Source: Halovenus sp037080055 (GTDB lineage: Archaea; Halobacteriota; Halobacteria; Halobacteriales; Haloarculaceae). Taken from it: DNA of 64,000 nucleotides. The translations under genes were made by a program, and so were the position numbers. A model generated the notes under the pieces. The model made no database searches and was not told the origin of the DNA. It saw only the letters and a list, made by a program, of their open reading frames with translations. Where the stretch lies: NCBI RefSeq assembly GCF_037080055.1, contig NZ_JBAOJI010000001.1, forward strand, positions 620,001-684,000, in the 5' to 3' direction. Below are positions 44,379 through 52,867 of the stretch, piece by piece. Position 1 is the first letter of the stretch; every line of letters begins with the position of its first letter.

Positions 44379-45362
44379 TTACTGTTCGGAGTTACGCCAC
44401 TGTGCTGCCGATTCGCCGGTGAAATACTCACAGTACCAATCGAAGGTCTGTTGCAGCCCTTCATCGAGTGAGACAGCTGGTTCGTACCCGAGTTCGTCTC
44501 GTGCCCGAGAAATGTCAGGTTGGCGGCGGCGCGTCGATCCCTCCAGTTCTTGAGAATCCGTATGTTCAACCTCGGGCGAGAAACCTGCGATAGCGAACAG
44601 GCGCTCTGCAAGTTCATTGATCGTAATTTCGTCCTGCGTACCGATATTGTAGATACCGCTCGCAGCTGAAGGGCTCGTACCAGCACGATAAAACCCGTCG
44701 ACGGCATCGTCGATATAACAGAAGCTTCGTGTCTGCTCACCATCCCCGTAGATTGTGAACGGAATATCGGTGACGATTTGCTCGATGAACTCAGGGATAA
44801 CGTGATCTTCTCCCATGGCTTCGCCGTAGACGTTGTGCGGGCGAAGAATAGTAAATCCGGTATTCGTCTGCTCGAGACCGTTCACGACATACTGCTCGCC
44901 GAGAATCTTACTGCCAGCATAGGAGAAGCGTGAATTCGTCGGATCCATAATCTGCAGTGGATGGCTCTCTGGCGTCGGGAACGTTGTTGGGTACCCGTAC
45001 ACCTCAGATGATGACGCAAAGACGAGACGGTCACAGTCGCTGTTTCGGACGGCACGAATTACGTTTTGCACACCAGAGACATTCACCTCCATGACATCAA
45101 CTGGACTGTCGTAGAAGTTCTTTGTCCCGTTCACCGCTGCGAGATGATAGACGAGATCCGGGGAATCGATCGCTGCTTCGACCGACTGGTACTCTTTGAT
45201 ATCTCCCTCGATAAATTCGATGCTATCCGCGACGGGGTCGAGGTTCGTAACTCGACCCCGACTAACGTTATCAAGTACCGTTACGTCGTGACCTTCGCTC
45301 ACCAGTCGTCGAACCAGACGGGAGCCGATGAATCCAGCACCTCCAGTTACGTGAACGTCCAT
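44379..45362 (-). CDS. NAD-dependent nucleotide-sugar epimerase/dehydratase (extended SDR)
   Basis: A 327-residue SDR. The Rossmann motif is VTGGAGFIGSRLVRRL, followed by VYHLAAVNGTKNF, and the active site FASSSEVYGYP with SYAGSKILGEQ (Tyr and Lys). The C-terminal part shows the YGDGEQTRSFCYIDD stretch seen in UDP-hexose 4-epimerases and dTDP/GDP dehydratases. The Ser/Thr-Tyr-Lys triad is intact. Could be a 4-epimerase, or a 4,6-dehydratase making the keto-sugar for the next aminotransferase. Convergent with the dehydrogenase, two bases apart. Confidence 0.88.
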   Translation of the reverse strand: MDVHVTGGAGFIGSRLVRRLVSEGHDVTVLDNVSRGRVTNLDPVADSIEFIEGDIKEYQSVEAAIDSPDLVYHLAAVNGTKNFYDSPVDVMEVNVSGVQNVIRAVRNSDCDRLVFASSSEVYGYPTTFPTPESHPLQIMDPTNSRFSYAGSKILGEQYVVNGLEQTNTGFTILRPHNVYGEAMGEDHVIPEFIEQIVTDIPFTIYGDGEQTRSFCYIDDAVDGFYRAGTSPSAASGIYNIGTQDEITINELAERLFAIAGFSPEVEHTDSQELEGSTRRRQPDISRARDELGYEPAVSLDEGLQQTFDWYCEYFTGESAAQWRNSEQ

Positions 45363-45413
45363 GCACAGTGTTCATCTAGGAGAAATAAATACATCACGCT
45401 GTTCTTGTAGTGA

Positions 45414-46499
45414 TCACACTACCGCTTCGATAACGTTGCAGACCTGTGTAATCTCGTCATCACTCAGAAGTGGACTCGAAGGCAAGTTCACCCCCCGCTC
45501 GTACAACTCCATCGCGACCGACTGTGTTGTGTCGTGGTGGGCTCGATACGGTGGCTGATCATGCAACGGATAAAAGAATGGGCGTGTCTCGATATCTGCA
45601 CGCTGGAGGGCTTCAACCACCTCGTTCTGAATAGAGGATGACTCGAAGATTGGAGTGTTCATCCAGTACGTCGGGGACATCGACGCTGGTTCCGCTTGAA
45701 ATCGAAGAGGTAATTCAGAGAGTTGCTCGCGGTACGTATCGGCCACGCGTCGCTTTTCGCTAATGATCTCGGTCGCTCGTTCAACTTGGCCGACGCCGAT
45801 GGCAGCCTGCATGTTCGTCAGCCTGTAATTGTATCCAATCACTTCGTGATAGTATTTTTTCTCGCGGGACATCCCATCACGTCTGTACAGGCGTATACGG
45901 TCTGCCAACTCGTCGTCGTCGGTTGTGATCATGCCCCCTTGGCCGGTCGTGAGTATCTTGTTACCGTAGAAACTGAAACAGCCGACATCACCGATCGAAC
46001 CAACGGACGAGCCGCGGTACTCTGCACCGTGTGCCTCGGCGCAGTCTTCGACTACGAACAGACCGTGGTCTTCAGCAGTATCTAACAATGGATCCATGTC
46101 ACACGGATAGCCATAGAGATGAACAGGCATGATCGCCGCAGTATCGTCCGAAATAGCGTCCGTAACAGCCTCAGTATCGATGGTGAACGTCTCTTCTGAC
46201 ACGTCGACAAATATTGGATCGGCACCAACCCACTTCACGACGTTGGCACAAGCGATCCAAGTCGTGTCTGGAACAATCACCTCATCACCGGGACCAATGT
46301 CGGCGGCGACGAGCGAGAGATGGAGTGCAGCGGTCCCTGTCGAGACAGCGAACGCGTGATCCACTCCGACGAAATCAGCAAAGTCGTCCTCAAACTGCTC
46401 AACATAATCACCCGCAGGCGAGATCCAACCTCGCTTAACGGCGTCCGTGACGTATTCCAGCTCTCGTTCACCTATCAACGGTTCAGCGACCGGAATCAT
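45414..46499 (-). CDS. DegT/DnrJ/EryC1-type sugar aminotransferase
   Basis: A 361-residue PLP enzyme that transaminates a keto-nucleotide sugar. The start at 46499 gives the usual N-terminus (MIPVAEPLIGERELEY). Motifs include STGTAALHLSL, HLYGYPCDMDPL, VVEDCAEAHGAEYRG and CFSFYGNKILTTGQGGM with the PLP lysine (about residue 182). It resembles perosamine synthetase and LegC-like enzymes. It lies upstream of the SDR gene on the same strand, a common arrangement for making an amino-deoxy sugar. Confidence 0.9.
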   Translation of the reverse strand: MIPVAEPLIGERELEYVTDAVKRGWISPAGDYVEQFEDDFADFVGVDHAFAVSTGTAALHLSLVAADIGPGDEVIVPDTTWIACANVVKWVGADPIFVDVSEETFTIDTEAVTDAISDDTAAIMPVHLYGYPCDMDPLLDTAEDHGLFVVEDCAEAHGAEYRGSSVGSIGDVGCFSFYGNKILTTGQGGMITTDDDELADRIRLYRRDGMSREKKYYHEVIGYNYRLTNMQAAIGVGQVERATEIISEKRRVADTYREQLSELPLRFQAEPASMSPTYWMNTPIFESSSIQNEVVEALQRADIETRPFFYPLHDQPPYRAHHDTTQSVAMELYERGVNLPSSPLLSDDEITQVCNVIEAVV

Positions 46500-46600
46500 G
46501 ATCTGATGGAGAGTGTCGTGTAGATTAAAACCATTGATCACGATACCGCGGTTCAGAGAGAGACGGAAGATTGATTCCGTCAGATCAAGGGTAGTAGTGT

Positions 46601-47641
46601 ATGAACAGGATCGGTAGATCCGAGCAACAGGCTTGTGAGGTCATCGCCGAGGCCGGGATCAATCATAACGGAGACCTCGGTACAGCAAAGCGTCTAGTCG
46701 ACGCGGCCGCCGATGCAGGTGCAGACACAGTCAAGTTCCAGACGTTTCAAACCGAGGAAATTGTCACACGCGACACAGAGCGCGCGGGCTACCAGAAGCG
46801 TGCTGGAGATAGTAGTCAGTACGAGATGTTAGAAGCAGTCGAACTGCAAAAGAGCGATCATTTCGCTTTGCAAGAATACTGTCAAAACCGCGGCATTGAA
46901 TTTCTTTCGACACCGTACGACCCAGGGAGCGTCTCTCTACTCGAAGAACTTGATGTTGACCGATATAAGATTGCCTCTGCCGACATCATCAATAAGCCAC
47001 TCCTGAAATCGGTTGCGGATACCGGCAAACCAGTGATTCTTTCGACCGGCATGGCCAGTCTCGGAGAGATTGAACGTGCCGTCGAGTTTCTGCAGACTCA
47101 CGGTTGTGATTCAGTCGTACTGATGTACTGCGTTTCGTGCTATCCTGCAACGCCAGACGATATCGATATGCAGTGTATCGACACACTTAGGCGTACGTTT
47201 GGTGTTCCTGTCGGGTTCTCCGATCATACTCGGGGAACATCGGTCCCGATCATCGCGGCCGGAAACGGTGCTTCCGTGATCGAAAAACACTTTACGCTCG
47301 ACCGCAGCATGGAAGGCCCGGACCACGAGGCCTCGCTCGAACCCAGCGAACTTGAGCGGATGGTCAACGGGATACGGACTGCAACGGCGGTGGAGGGCGA
47401 CGGGACAATCAAGCAGCCACCGTGCGAACGAGAGAACCGTCCGCAAATGCGGCGGAGTCTCCACGTCTGTCGTGACATCTCAGCAGGGGCGGAACTGGCG
47501 GAAGACGATTTGATCGTTGTCCGTCCCGATGACGGAATCTCACCATGGAAGATAGACGATGTCGTCGGCTGTACAACGAAACGAGATCTAAAAGCCCAAG
47601 AGTCCGTAACCTGGAACGACATAAGGAAGCGGGCCGTATAG
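46601..47641 (+). CDS. neuB: N-acetylneuraminate synthase family protein (NeuB/LegI/PseI type)
   Basis: A 346-residue enzyme that condenses phosphoenolpyruvate with a six-carbon amino sugar to form a nonulosonic acid. The TIM-barrel begins with EVIAEAGINHNGDLGTAKRL, then DTVKFQTFQTEE, FLSTPYDPGSVSLLEEL, IASADIINKPLL and STGMASLGEIE. GFSDHTRGTSVPI precedes EKHFTLDRSMEGPDHEASL. The C-terminal SAF domain has RRSLHVCRDISAGAEL. All main motifs are intact. Whether the product is neuraminic, legionaminic or pseudaminic acid is not clear. Confidence 0.93.
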   Translation: MNRIGRSEQQACEVIAEAGINHNGDLGTAKRLVDAAADAGADTVKFQTFQTEEIVTRDTERAGYQKRAGDSSQYEMLEAVELQKSDHFALQEYCQNRGIEFLSTPYDPGSVSLLEELDVDRYKIASADIINKPLLKSVADTGKPVILSTGMASLGEIERAVEFLQTHGCDSVVLMYCVSCYPATPDDIDMQCIDTLRRTFGVPVGFSDHTRGTSVPIIAAGNGASVIEKHFTLDRSMEGPDHEASLEPSELERMVNGIRTATAVEGDGTIKQPPCERENRPQMRRSLHVCRDISAGAELAEDDLIVVRPDDGISPWKIDDVVGCTTKRDLKAQESVTWNDIRKRAV

Positions 47642-47654
47642 AGTAATTTACCAG

Positions 47655-48485
47655 ATGATGCCGAAGCTATACGCATCGACAACGTGCTTAGGCGGAAGGT
47701 CGTATGCCGAGACGATAGACGCATACAGGACAGCGGGGATTGATGCTGTCGAACTTGGGTATTGTCACGACACGGGGTTCGACGTAGGAACGCTTGTTAC
47801 GCAGTGTTCCTTTGATCTGACTGCGCACAACTATTTCAGACCAGTCCCTGAGGAGTTCGTCCTCAATATTGCCTCTCAGGACGACAGTCTGCGACAGCGC
47901 AGTGTAGAGTACGTGCGTGACAGTATCGATTTTTGCGCACAGCATGAGATCGACCGGTACACGTTTCACGCAGGATTTCGGGCCGATCCTGACGAGAATC
48001 TTCGATTCGACACGGCAGAGCTCTCACCCGTTTTGCCGTGCATGGAGACGTTCGTCGACTCCCTCGAAACTCTCGTGCCGTACGCAGAGCGCCGCGGCGT
48101 ATCCGTCGCCATCGAGAACAACGTCGTCGAACCACGACACCTCACCGATGAAGGGTCAGTGGTGCTGTTAGCCGATCCAACTGAGTTCGAGATGCTGTTC
48201 GACCGTATTGAAATAGACGTGTTACTCGATATCGGCCATCTAAAAGTAGCAGCAGAGACACTTGATTTCGACGCCGAAGAATTTCTCGATATCGTCACAC
48301 CACAGGTCAGTCACATTCACCTGCACACAAACGACGGCACGCACGATGCACATCAACCGGTTCGACCGGGCTGTTGGGCATTCGACGTCTGGAAGCGGTT
48401 CAACGACACCCCGACAACTGTCGAAGCACGGTTCGACACACTGGAAGAACTCATCGAGTATCGCCATCGCCTCATCGAACACTAG
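47655..48485 (+). CDS. Xylose-isomerase-like TIM-barrel sugar isomerase/epimerase
   Basis: A 276-residue AP_endonuc_2-fold protein. The start could be 47655 or the next ATG at 47658. Metal ligands expected for this fold are seen: VELGYCH, TFHAGF, VAIENNVVE (Glu), VLLDIGHLKVA (Asp, His), SHIHLHTND and VEARFDTLEEL (Glu). It begins 13 bases after the nonulosonate synthase stop and is thus probably cotranscribed. The cluster has no recognisable NeuC/LegG-type hydrolysing 2-epimerase, so this protein might isomerise the sugar substrate. This is inference only. Confidence 0.82.
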   Translation: MMPKLYASTTCLGGRSYAETIDAYRTAGIDAVELGYCHDTGFDVGTLVTQCSFDLTAHNYFRPVPEEFVLNIASQDDSLRQRSVEYVRDSIDFCAQHEIDRYTFHAGFRADPDENLRFDTAELSPVLPCMETFVDSLETLVPYAERRGVSVAIENNVVEPRHLTDEGSVVLLADPTEFEMLFDRIEIDVLLDIGHLKVAAETLDFDAEEFLDIVTPQVSHIHLHTNDGTHDAHQPVRPGCWAFDVWKRFNDTPTTVEARFDTLEELIEYRHRLIEH

Positions 48486-48497
48486 AGACTGAACGAA

Positions 48498-49166
48498 TCA
48501 GTCAGACTCCTCATCGTGTTTTATCTCGGCTGGCGCACCGGCTACTGTCTTCCCTGCTGGGATATCGTCGAGGATCACAGAGCCAGCACCTGCTGTAACC
48601 TCTTTTCCGATCTCGACGTAGTCACGTACCGTCGATCCCATTCCGATGAATGTGTTACTGCCGACAGTCACACGACCAGCTACTGTCGTCCCTGGTGCGA
48701 TATGTACATGTGGTCCAATGACAGTCTCGTGGTCGACGATACTTCCCGTATTGAGAATCGTGTTCTCACCGATTTCGACGTTCGTGGAGACGTTGACCCC
48801 GGCTGCGATGACTGTTCCCGCCCCGACCGTCGCAGTCTCCGAGATTACTGACTCGGGATGAATTGCGCTCACAGGTTCGAGACCCCTGTCTAACAGCGCC
48901 TCGAAATGTCTCTGACGAATCTCGTTGTCACCGACAGCGATGATGAACCCACCGACATCCTGCTGCTTGACGACCTCAGGAATAACGTCGTGATCACCGA
49001 GAACGGGGATGCCCATGATCGTCTCTTCTGTCCCTCGGGGCGTATTGTCCACGAAAGCGACGACATCGACGTTTTGATCATGCCGAAGAATATCGTACAC
49101 GACACGCGAGTGTCCCCCAGCGCCGACAACGATGGTATTCACGTTACCATTGTACTGCACTGGCAT
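48498..49166 (-). CDS. neuD: NeuD-type sugar O/N-acyltransferase (left-handed beta-helix)
   Basis: A 222-residue protein. The N-terminal 90 residues form the PglD/NeuD pyridine-binding Rossmann-like domain (IVVGAGGHSRVVYDILRHD). The C-terminal half has hexapeptide repeats (SETATVGAGTVIAAGVNVST, HIAPGTTVAGRVTVGSNTFI, VTAGAGSVILDDIPAGKTVA, ending with AGAPAEI). It would transfer an acetyl or similar group to the amino sugar. Convergent with the sugar isomerase and divergent from the CMP transferase. Confidence 0.9.
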   Translation of the reverse strand: MPVQYNGNVNTIVVGAGGHSRVVYDILRHDQNVDVVAFVDNTPRGTEETIMGIPVLGDHDVIPEVVKQQDVGGFIIAVGDNEIRQRHFEALLDRGLEPVSAIHPESVISETATVGAGTVIAAGVNVSTNVEIGENTILNTGSIVDHETVIGPHVHIAPGTTVAGRVTVGSNTFIGMGSTVRDYVEIGKEVTAGAGSVILDDIPAGKTVAGAPAEIKHDEESD

Positions 49167-49235
49167 CTATATGATTTATGGTGTTTGTTGGGGCCTTCAT
49201 AATACTATTCTGATGGTGGCGGTAAAGTGCTGAAT

Positions 49236-49943
49236 ATGGCAAGAAAAGTACTCGGAGTAATCCCCGTTCGTGGTGGTTCAAAACGTGTTCCAGACAAGAA
49301 TATCAGGACTGTTGGTGGGAAGCCACTCGTCGCTCACGCAATCTCACACGCCGAAAAGTCGACAGCGATTGATCGCGCGGTCGTCTCAACCGACGACCCC
49401 ACAATACGTGACGTTGCAGAGTCCTACGGCGGTACGGTGCCCTTCGAGCGACCTGCGGAATTAGCTACTGACACAGCAACGAGCGACGATGTTGTGCTTC
49501 ACGCGCTGGACTGGTTCGAGCAAAGAGACGAGCAGTTCGATATAGTAAGCATGGTTCAAGCGACGAGTCCATTTCGGACGCCAGGGGACATCGACGCTGC
49601 AATCGAACGATTACAGGATACGGACGGTGATTCCGTTATTTCGGTCTCAGAGTTCGACATCCCACCGGTTTGGGCCGTCACTGAAAATCAAGATGGACAG
49701 CTACACCCGTACCTCGACGAGGGGTACCTCTGGACAGACGACCTTCCGCGAAGCCAGGATACCCCAGCACTGTACCATCCGAACGGGGCAGTATTTGCAG
49801 CGTACGTGGATGCATTTCGCAAAGAAGAGAGTTTTTACACCGAGAAAACGGTAGGGTACAAAATGCCGCGGTCTCGCTCACTCGATATCGACGAGCCCTT
49901 CGATCTCGACATGGCCAAAGCGTGGGCCGAGTATCAAGAGTGA
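49236..49943 (+). CDS. neuA: Acylneuraminate cytidylyltransferase family protein (NeuA type)
   Basis: A 235-residue enzyme that activates the nonulosonate with CTP to the CMP-sugar. Motifs: LGVIPVRGGSKRVPDKNIR (nucleotide-binding loop), KPLVAHAISHA, SMVQATSPFRTPGDID, PNGAVFAAYVDAFRKEESF and DIDEPFDLDMAKAWAEY. ATG 49236 is preferred over an upstream GTG at 49227. Specificity among sialic, legionaminic and pseudaminic acids is not resolvable by eye. Confidence 0.92.
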   Translation: MARKVLGVIPVRGGSKRVPDKNIRTVGGKPLVAHAISHAEKSTAIDRAVVSTDDPTIRDVAESYGGTVPFERPAELATDTATSDDVVLHALDWFEQRDEQFDIVSMVQATSPFRTPGDIDAAIERLQDTDGDSVISVSEFDIPPVWAVTENQDGQLHPYLDEGYLWTDDLPRSQDTPALYHPNGAVFAAYVDAFRKEESFYTEKTVGYKMPRSRSLDIDEPFDLDMAKAWAEYQE

Positions 49944-50067
49944 GTTACCAACCAAACTGTTCTGTTGGTTTTCCCCGAGTGTTGGGAACAGAAACCAGTC
50001 TACTACCATTGTGAGTGCCTAAATAGTGCTGTCGGTTGTTGCTGAGATCGATAGCAAGCCCGATGCG

Positions 50068-50076
50068 TTTATTAGC
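50068..50076 (+). promoter_or_regulatory. TATA box of the phosphatase-fold gene at 50100
   Basis: GTTTATTAG, 24-32 bases before the GTG start, so the gene is probably leaderless and the GTG start is supported. Confidence 0.6.
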
Positions 50077-50099
50077 TGAAGACAGAGTATCTTCACAGT

Positions 50100-51530
50100 G
50101 TGAGTGCGCAGCACCCGAACATCGTCTGGGTCACGTTAGATAGCATCCGTGCGGATCACACCTCGGTAAATGGGTATCACCGAGAGACAACCCCGGAACT
50201 CTCTCGCATTGCGAAGACAGCCGCTGGAAACAATTTCTCTCACGCAATTGCACAGAGTACAAGAACACCGGTATCGGTACCATCAATGCTGACAGGACTC
50301 TACCCATCCAGTCACCGGATGGTTGGTGAGAACTCCGGCGACAGGCTTCCAGAGTCGATGGTAACCGCACCGGAACTGTTCGCTGAACGTGGCTATCACA
50401 CCATCGGGATTGCGGAGAACGGATACGCTGGCAGGCTGAAAGGATTCGATACTCGATACGACGACTTCGTCTCGATCAACGCAGACGCACAGCAGTTGTT
50501 GTCGGAGCATCTGCCGTCGATGGTGAAGTATCTGTTCAATATCCGGTCACACGGGCCAGGCTTCTCGCCGTATAAGTCGAAACACGGCGAACAGACCTCG
50601 TACTTCACGAGTGACATTCTCAAGCGAAAACTGAGACGGCGGCCGGACAAACCCGTCTTTTGCTACGTTCACTACAACGACTCACACCATCCGTACATCC
50701 CACCGATTGCGTACCGTGATGAGTTCCTCGACGGGATCGACGCATCGGGAACAGAAGCAGTGACGTTCGCTAAACGGATGAACGAAGAACTGTACGAGTG
50801 GATGGCAGACGGTATTCAACTTTCTGACCGGGAGTGGGAGATGCTCTTTGCGATGTACGACGCGACGATCAAGTACATGGACGCCTGTGTGGGCGAGTTG
50901 TTCGGTTTCGTTCAGGAACAGTTGGGAGAGACGATCTTCGTCGTGACTTCAGATCACGGCGACCTGTTCGGCGAGGCGGGCCTGCTCGGTCACCACATCG
51001 TGCTTCACGACGGAGTAATCAACGTCCCGCTGGTGATCCACGGGCTCGACGGAGTGAGCCATCACACCGACCGGCCGACACAACATATCGACGTGATGCA
51101 AACATTGTTATCGGTCGCCGGTGCTGACACCCAACAGTTCCAGGGGATCGATCTCAGACGAGAGTCCAGAGAAGTGGCAATCAGCCAAGATCACAGAAGA
51201 ACCGTCGACGACGACAGCGCACGGAGCTACGACCGGATTCGACAGTACAACCCGGATATCGACCTGTCACATCTGCCGAAATCGCTTACGACTGCTCTTC
51301 GGACGACCGAGTACAAGCTGGTTCACACTGAGGAGTTCGAGAAACTGTATCGGCTCCCCGATGAAACGACAGATGTCAAAGGCGAAGAGCCGTCGGTGTA
51401 CAGAGAGCTAAGCGAACACTACCGTGAGTGGAAACAAGAGACAGAAAACAGATTCAAGGCGGAACCAGAGGCTGTCGAATTGGACGAGGAGATGGAACAG
51501 CACCTCCGAGATATGGGCTATCTCGAATGA
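50100..51530 (+). CDS. Sulfatase-like alkaline-phosphatase-superfamily enzyme (long form I)
   Basis: A 476-residue protein from GTG 50100. The N-terminus IVWVTLDSIRADHTSVNGY holds two Asp metal ligands (14, 19). The active-site region is STRTPVSVPSMLTGLYPSSHR, so Thr56 is the probable nucleophile and there is no Cys for formylglycine. VTSDHGDLFGEAG (about residue 282) and HHIVLHDGVINVPLVI supply the remaining ligands. The C-terminus is MEQHLRDMGYLE. No signal peptide or membrane segment is visible, suggesting a cytoplasmic site of action. A sulfatase, phosphatase or phosphotransferase role is open. Confidence 0.85.
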   Translation: MSAQHPNIVWVTLDSIRADHTSVNGYHRETTPELSRIAKTAAGNNFSHAIAQSTRTPVSVPSMLTGLYPSSHRMVGENSGDRLPESMVTAPELFAERGYHTIGIAENGYAGRLKGFDTRYDDFVSINADAQQLLSEHLPSMVKYLFNIRSHGPGFSPYKSKHGEQTSYFTSDILKRKLRRRPDKPVFCYVHYNDSHHPYIPPIAYRDEFLDGIDASGTEAVTFAKRMNEELYEWMADGIQLSDREWEMLFAMYDATIKYMDACVGELFGFVQEQLGETIFVVTSDHGDLFGEAGLLGHHIVLHDGVINVPLVIHGLDGVSHHTDRPTQHIDVMQTLLSVAGADTQQFQGIDLRRESREVAISQDHRRTVDDDSARSYDRIRQYNPDIDLSHLPKSLTTALRTTEYKLVHTEEFEKLYRLPDETTDVKGEEPSVYRELSEHYREWKQETENRFKAEPEAVELDEEMEQHLRDMGYLE

Positions 51531-51829
51531 GAACTGTTCGAAGGTGTCCCAATCGAAACGAAGCCACTGCCGGTTCATTCGCCAATGTTCCCCCGTAGAC
51601 GAGAATGGGCAAAAGAGTCGAACGCCGTCAGGAAAATCGTGCGCGCCCAACATACTACGCGGAAACAGATAACGAACCACTCGGCGAATGAGCAATCTCC
51701 GGTTCCTCCTTCGAAACGGCACTGCTGCACAAGCAGCCGTGTATGGCCGATCAACGTGTCGCCAGAAGGAATGCAAGTGTTCTTGTGTACTCGTCAGGGT
51801 AGTATCGTGCAGCGGGAGAGACAACGAGC
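51531..51829. other. Gene-free interval in the glycan island
   Basis: About 300 bases without a believable gene. Short frames such as 51585-51833 are basic and Arg/Ser-rich, unlike local proteins. It must contain the promoter of the gene at 51830, but no strong TATA box is visible. It may be a decayed gene remnant. Confidence 0.4.
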
Positions 51830-52867
51830 GTGAGAGACAAATTACAACGAGCCAAGCGGGCGTACAACGCTGAGGGGCTTGGTGGCCTCGCCACCGGGAT
51901 ATTCAATCACTTCCGGAGACCAATCGAAAAACAGACCGTCAGCCGAACCCGGTTCGAGATTCCGTACTACGTTCGCAAGCACAACAAGCGAGCGAAGCGA
52001 TTTACTAGACTTTTGGCTGAGAGAGGGATCGGCCCACGGATTGCCGAGGCTGGCCTTTCCGATTACAAGTCGAGTGATACGCTGTTTATTCTTGGCTCTG
52101 GGTCTTCCATTACGCAGATTACCGACGCACAGTGGCAACACATCGACGAACGTGATTCTGTCGGGCTTAACCGCTGGCCAATTCACGAGTTTACACCGAC
52201 GTATCACGTGTTCGAGACCCGGATGGAACCCGAGTACGAGGAATTTACACGAACGTACTGGAACCTGCTGAACAGCAGGCAAGCGGCATACGAGAACATT
52301 CCAATCATCCTAAAAGACGTGAGTACGGTGTACCGGCGCTTGGAACCGGACGACCTTCCAGGATGGCTCGCTGGAAACCTGATTGTCTCCTGTGATAGCT
52401 CCTACAACAATATCGTTACACCAGCATCGAGTGTCGAACGGAACGAAGCACTGCTACAGCATCTATACGACCGAGGTCACTTTAATTCGGGAGAGTTCAA
52501 CATCCTCTACCGAAAGCGGGGCTCGATATCGTATCTAATACACTTTGCACTGTGTCTGGGGTACGAGAATATCGTCCTGTGCGGCGTGGATATGGTGGAC
52601 TCAACGTACTTTTTCGACGAGCGAGAAGCCCACTATCAAGAACAGGGGATCCCGATTCCACGGCCGCCATCTGCCACACACGACAATCACAACAACGAAG
52701 AGACACATAAGACAAACGACCCCGATGCGGGGCAACTAACTCTGGAGAAGGTTATTTACTCGCTGCGTGAAATTGTACTGAAAAACGAAGGAGTCACGAT
52801 ATACGTGGAGAACGAAAAGTCAGCGCTACACCCACGGTTGCCCCTGTATCCCTACGAGGAAGTATAG
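51830..52867 (+). CDS. DUF115/GT42-like Rossmann protein, possible nonulosonate glycosyltransferase
   Basis: A 345-residue protein starting at GTG 51830. After about 85 residues comes SSDTLFILGSGSSITQI, then SVGLNRWPIHEFTPTYHVFE, and later GSISYLIHFALCLGYENIVLCGVDMVDS. The order and spacing echo CST-I type sialyltransferases (glycosyltransferase family 42) and the related DUF115 fold, where a Gly-rich loop and an Asn bind the CMP or nucleotide. A polar stretch with His and Asn residues precedes the C-terminal end. Two genes after the CMP-sugar synthase, it is a candidate to transfer the nonulosonate, but the family call is by eye only. A DUF115 or MptE-like function is the alternative. Confidence 0.6.
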   Translation: MRDKLQRAKRAYNAEGLGGLATGIFNHFRRPIEKQTVSRTRFEIPYYVRKHNKRAKRFTRLLAERGIGPRIAEAGLSDYKSSDTLFILGSGSSITQITDAQWQHIDERDSVGLNRWPIHEFTPTYHVFETRMEPEYEEFTRTYWNLLNSRQAAYENIPIILKDVSTVYRRLEPDDLPGWLAGNLIVSCDSSYNNIVTPASSVERNEALLQHLYDRGHFNSGEFNILYRKRGSISYLIHFALCLGYENIVLCGVDMVDSTYFFDEREAHYQEQGIPIPRPPSATHDNHNNEETHKTNDPDAGQLTLEKVIYSLREIVLKNEGVTIYVENEKSALHPRLPLYPYEEV

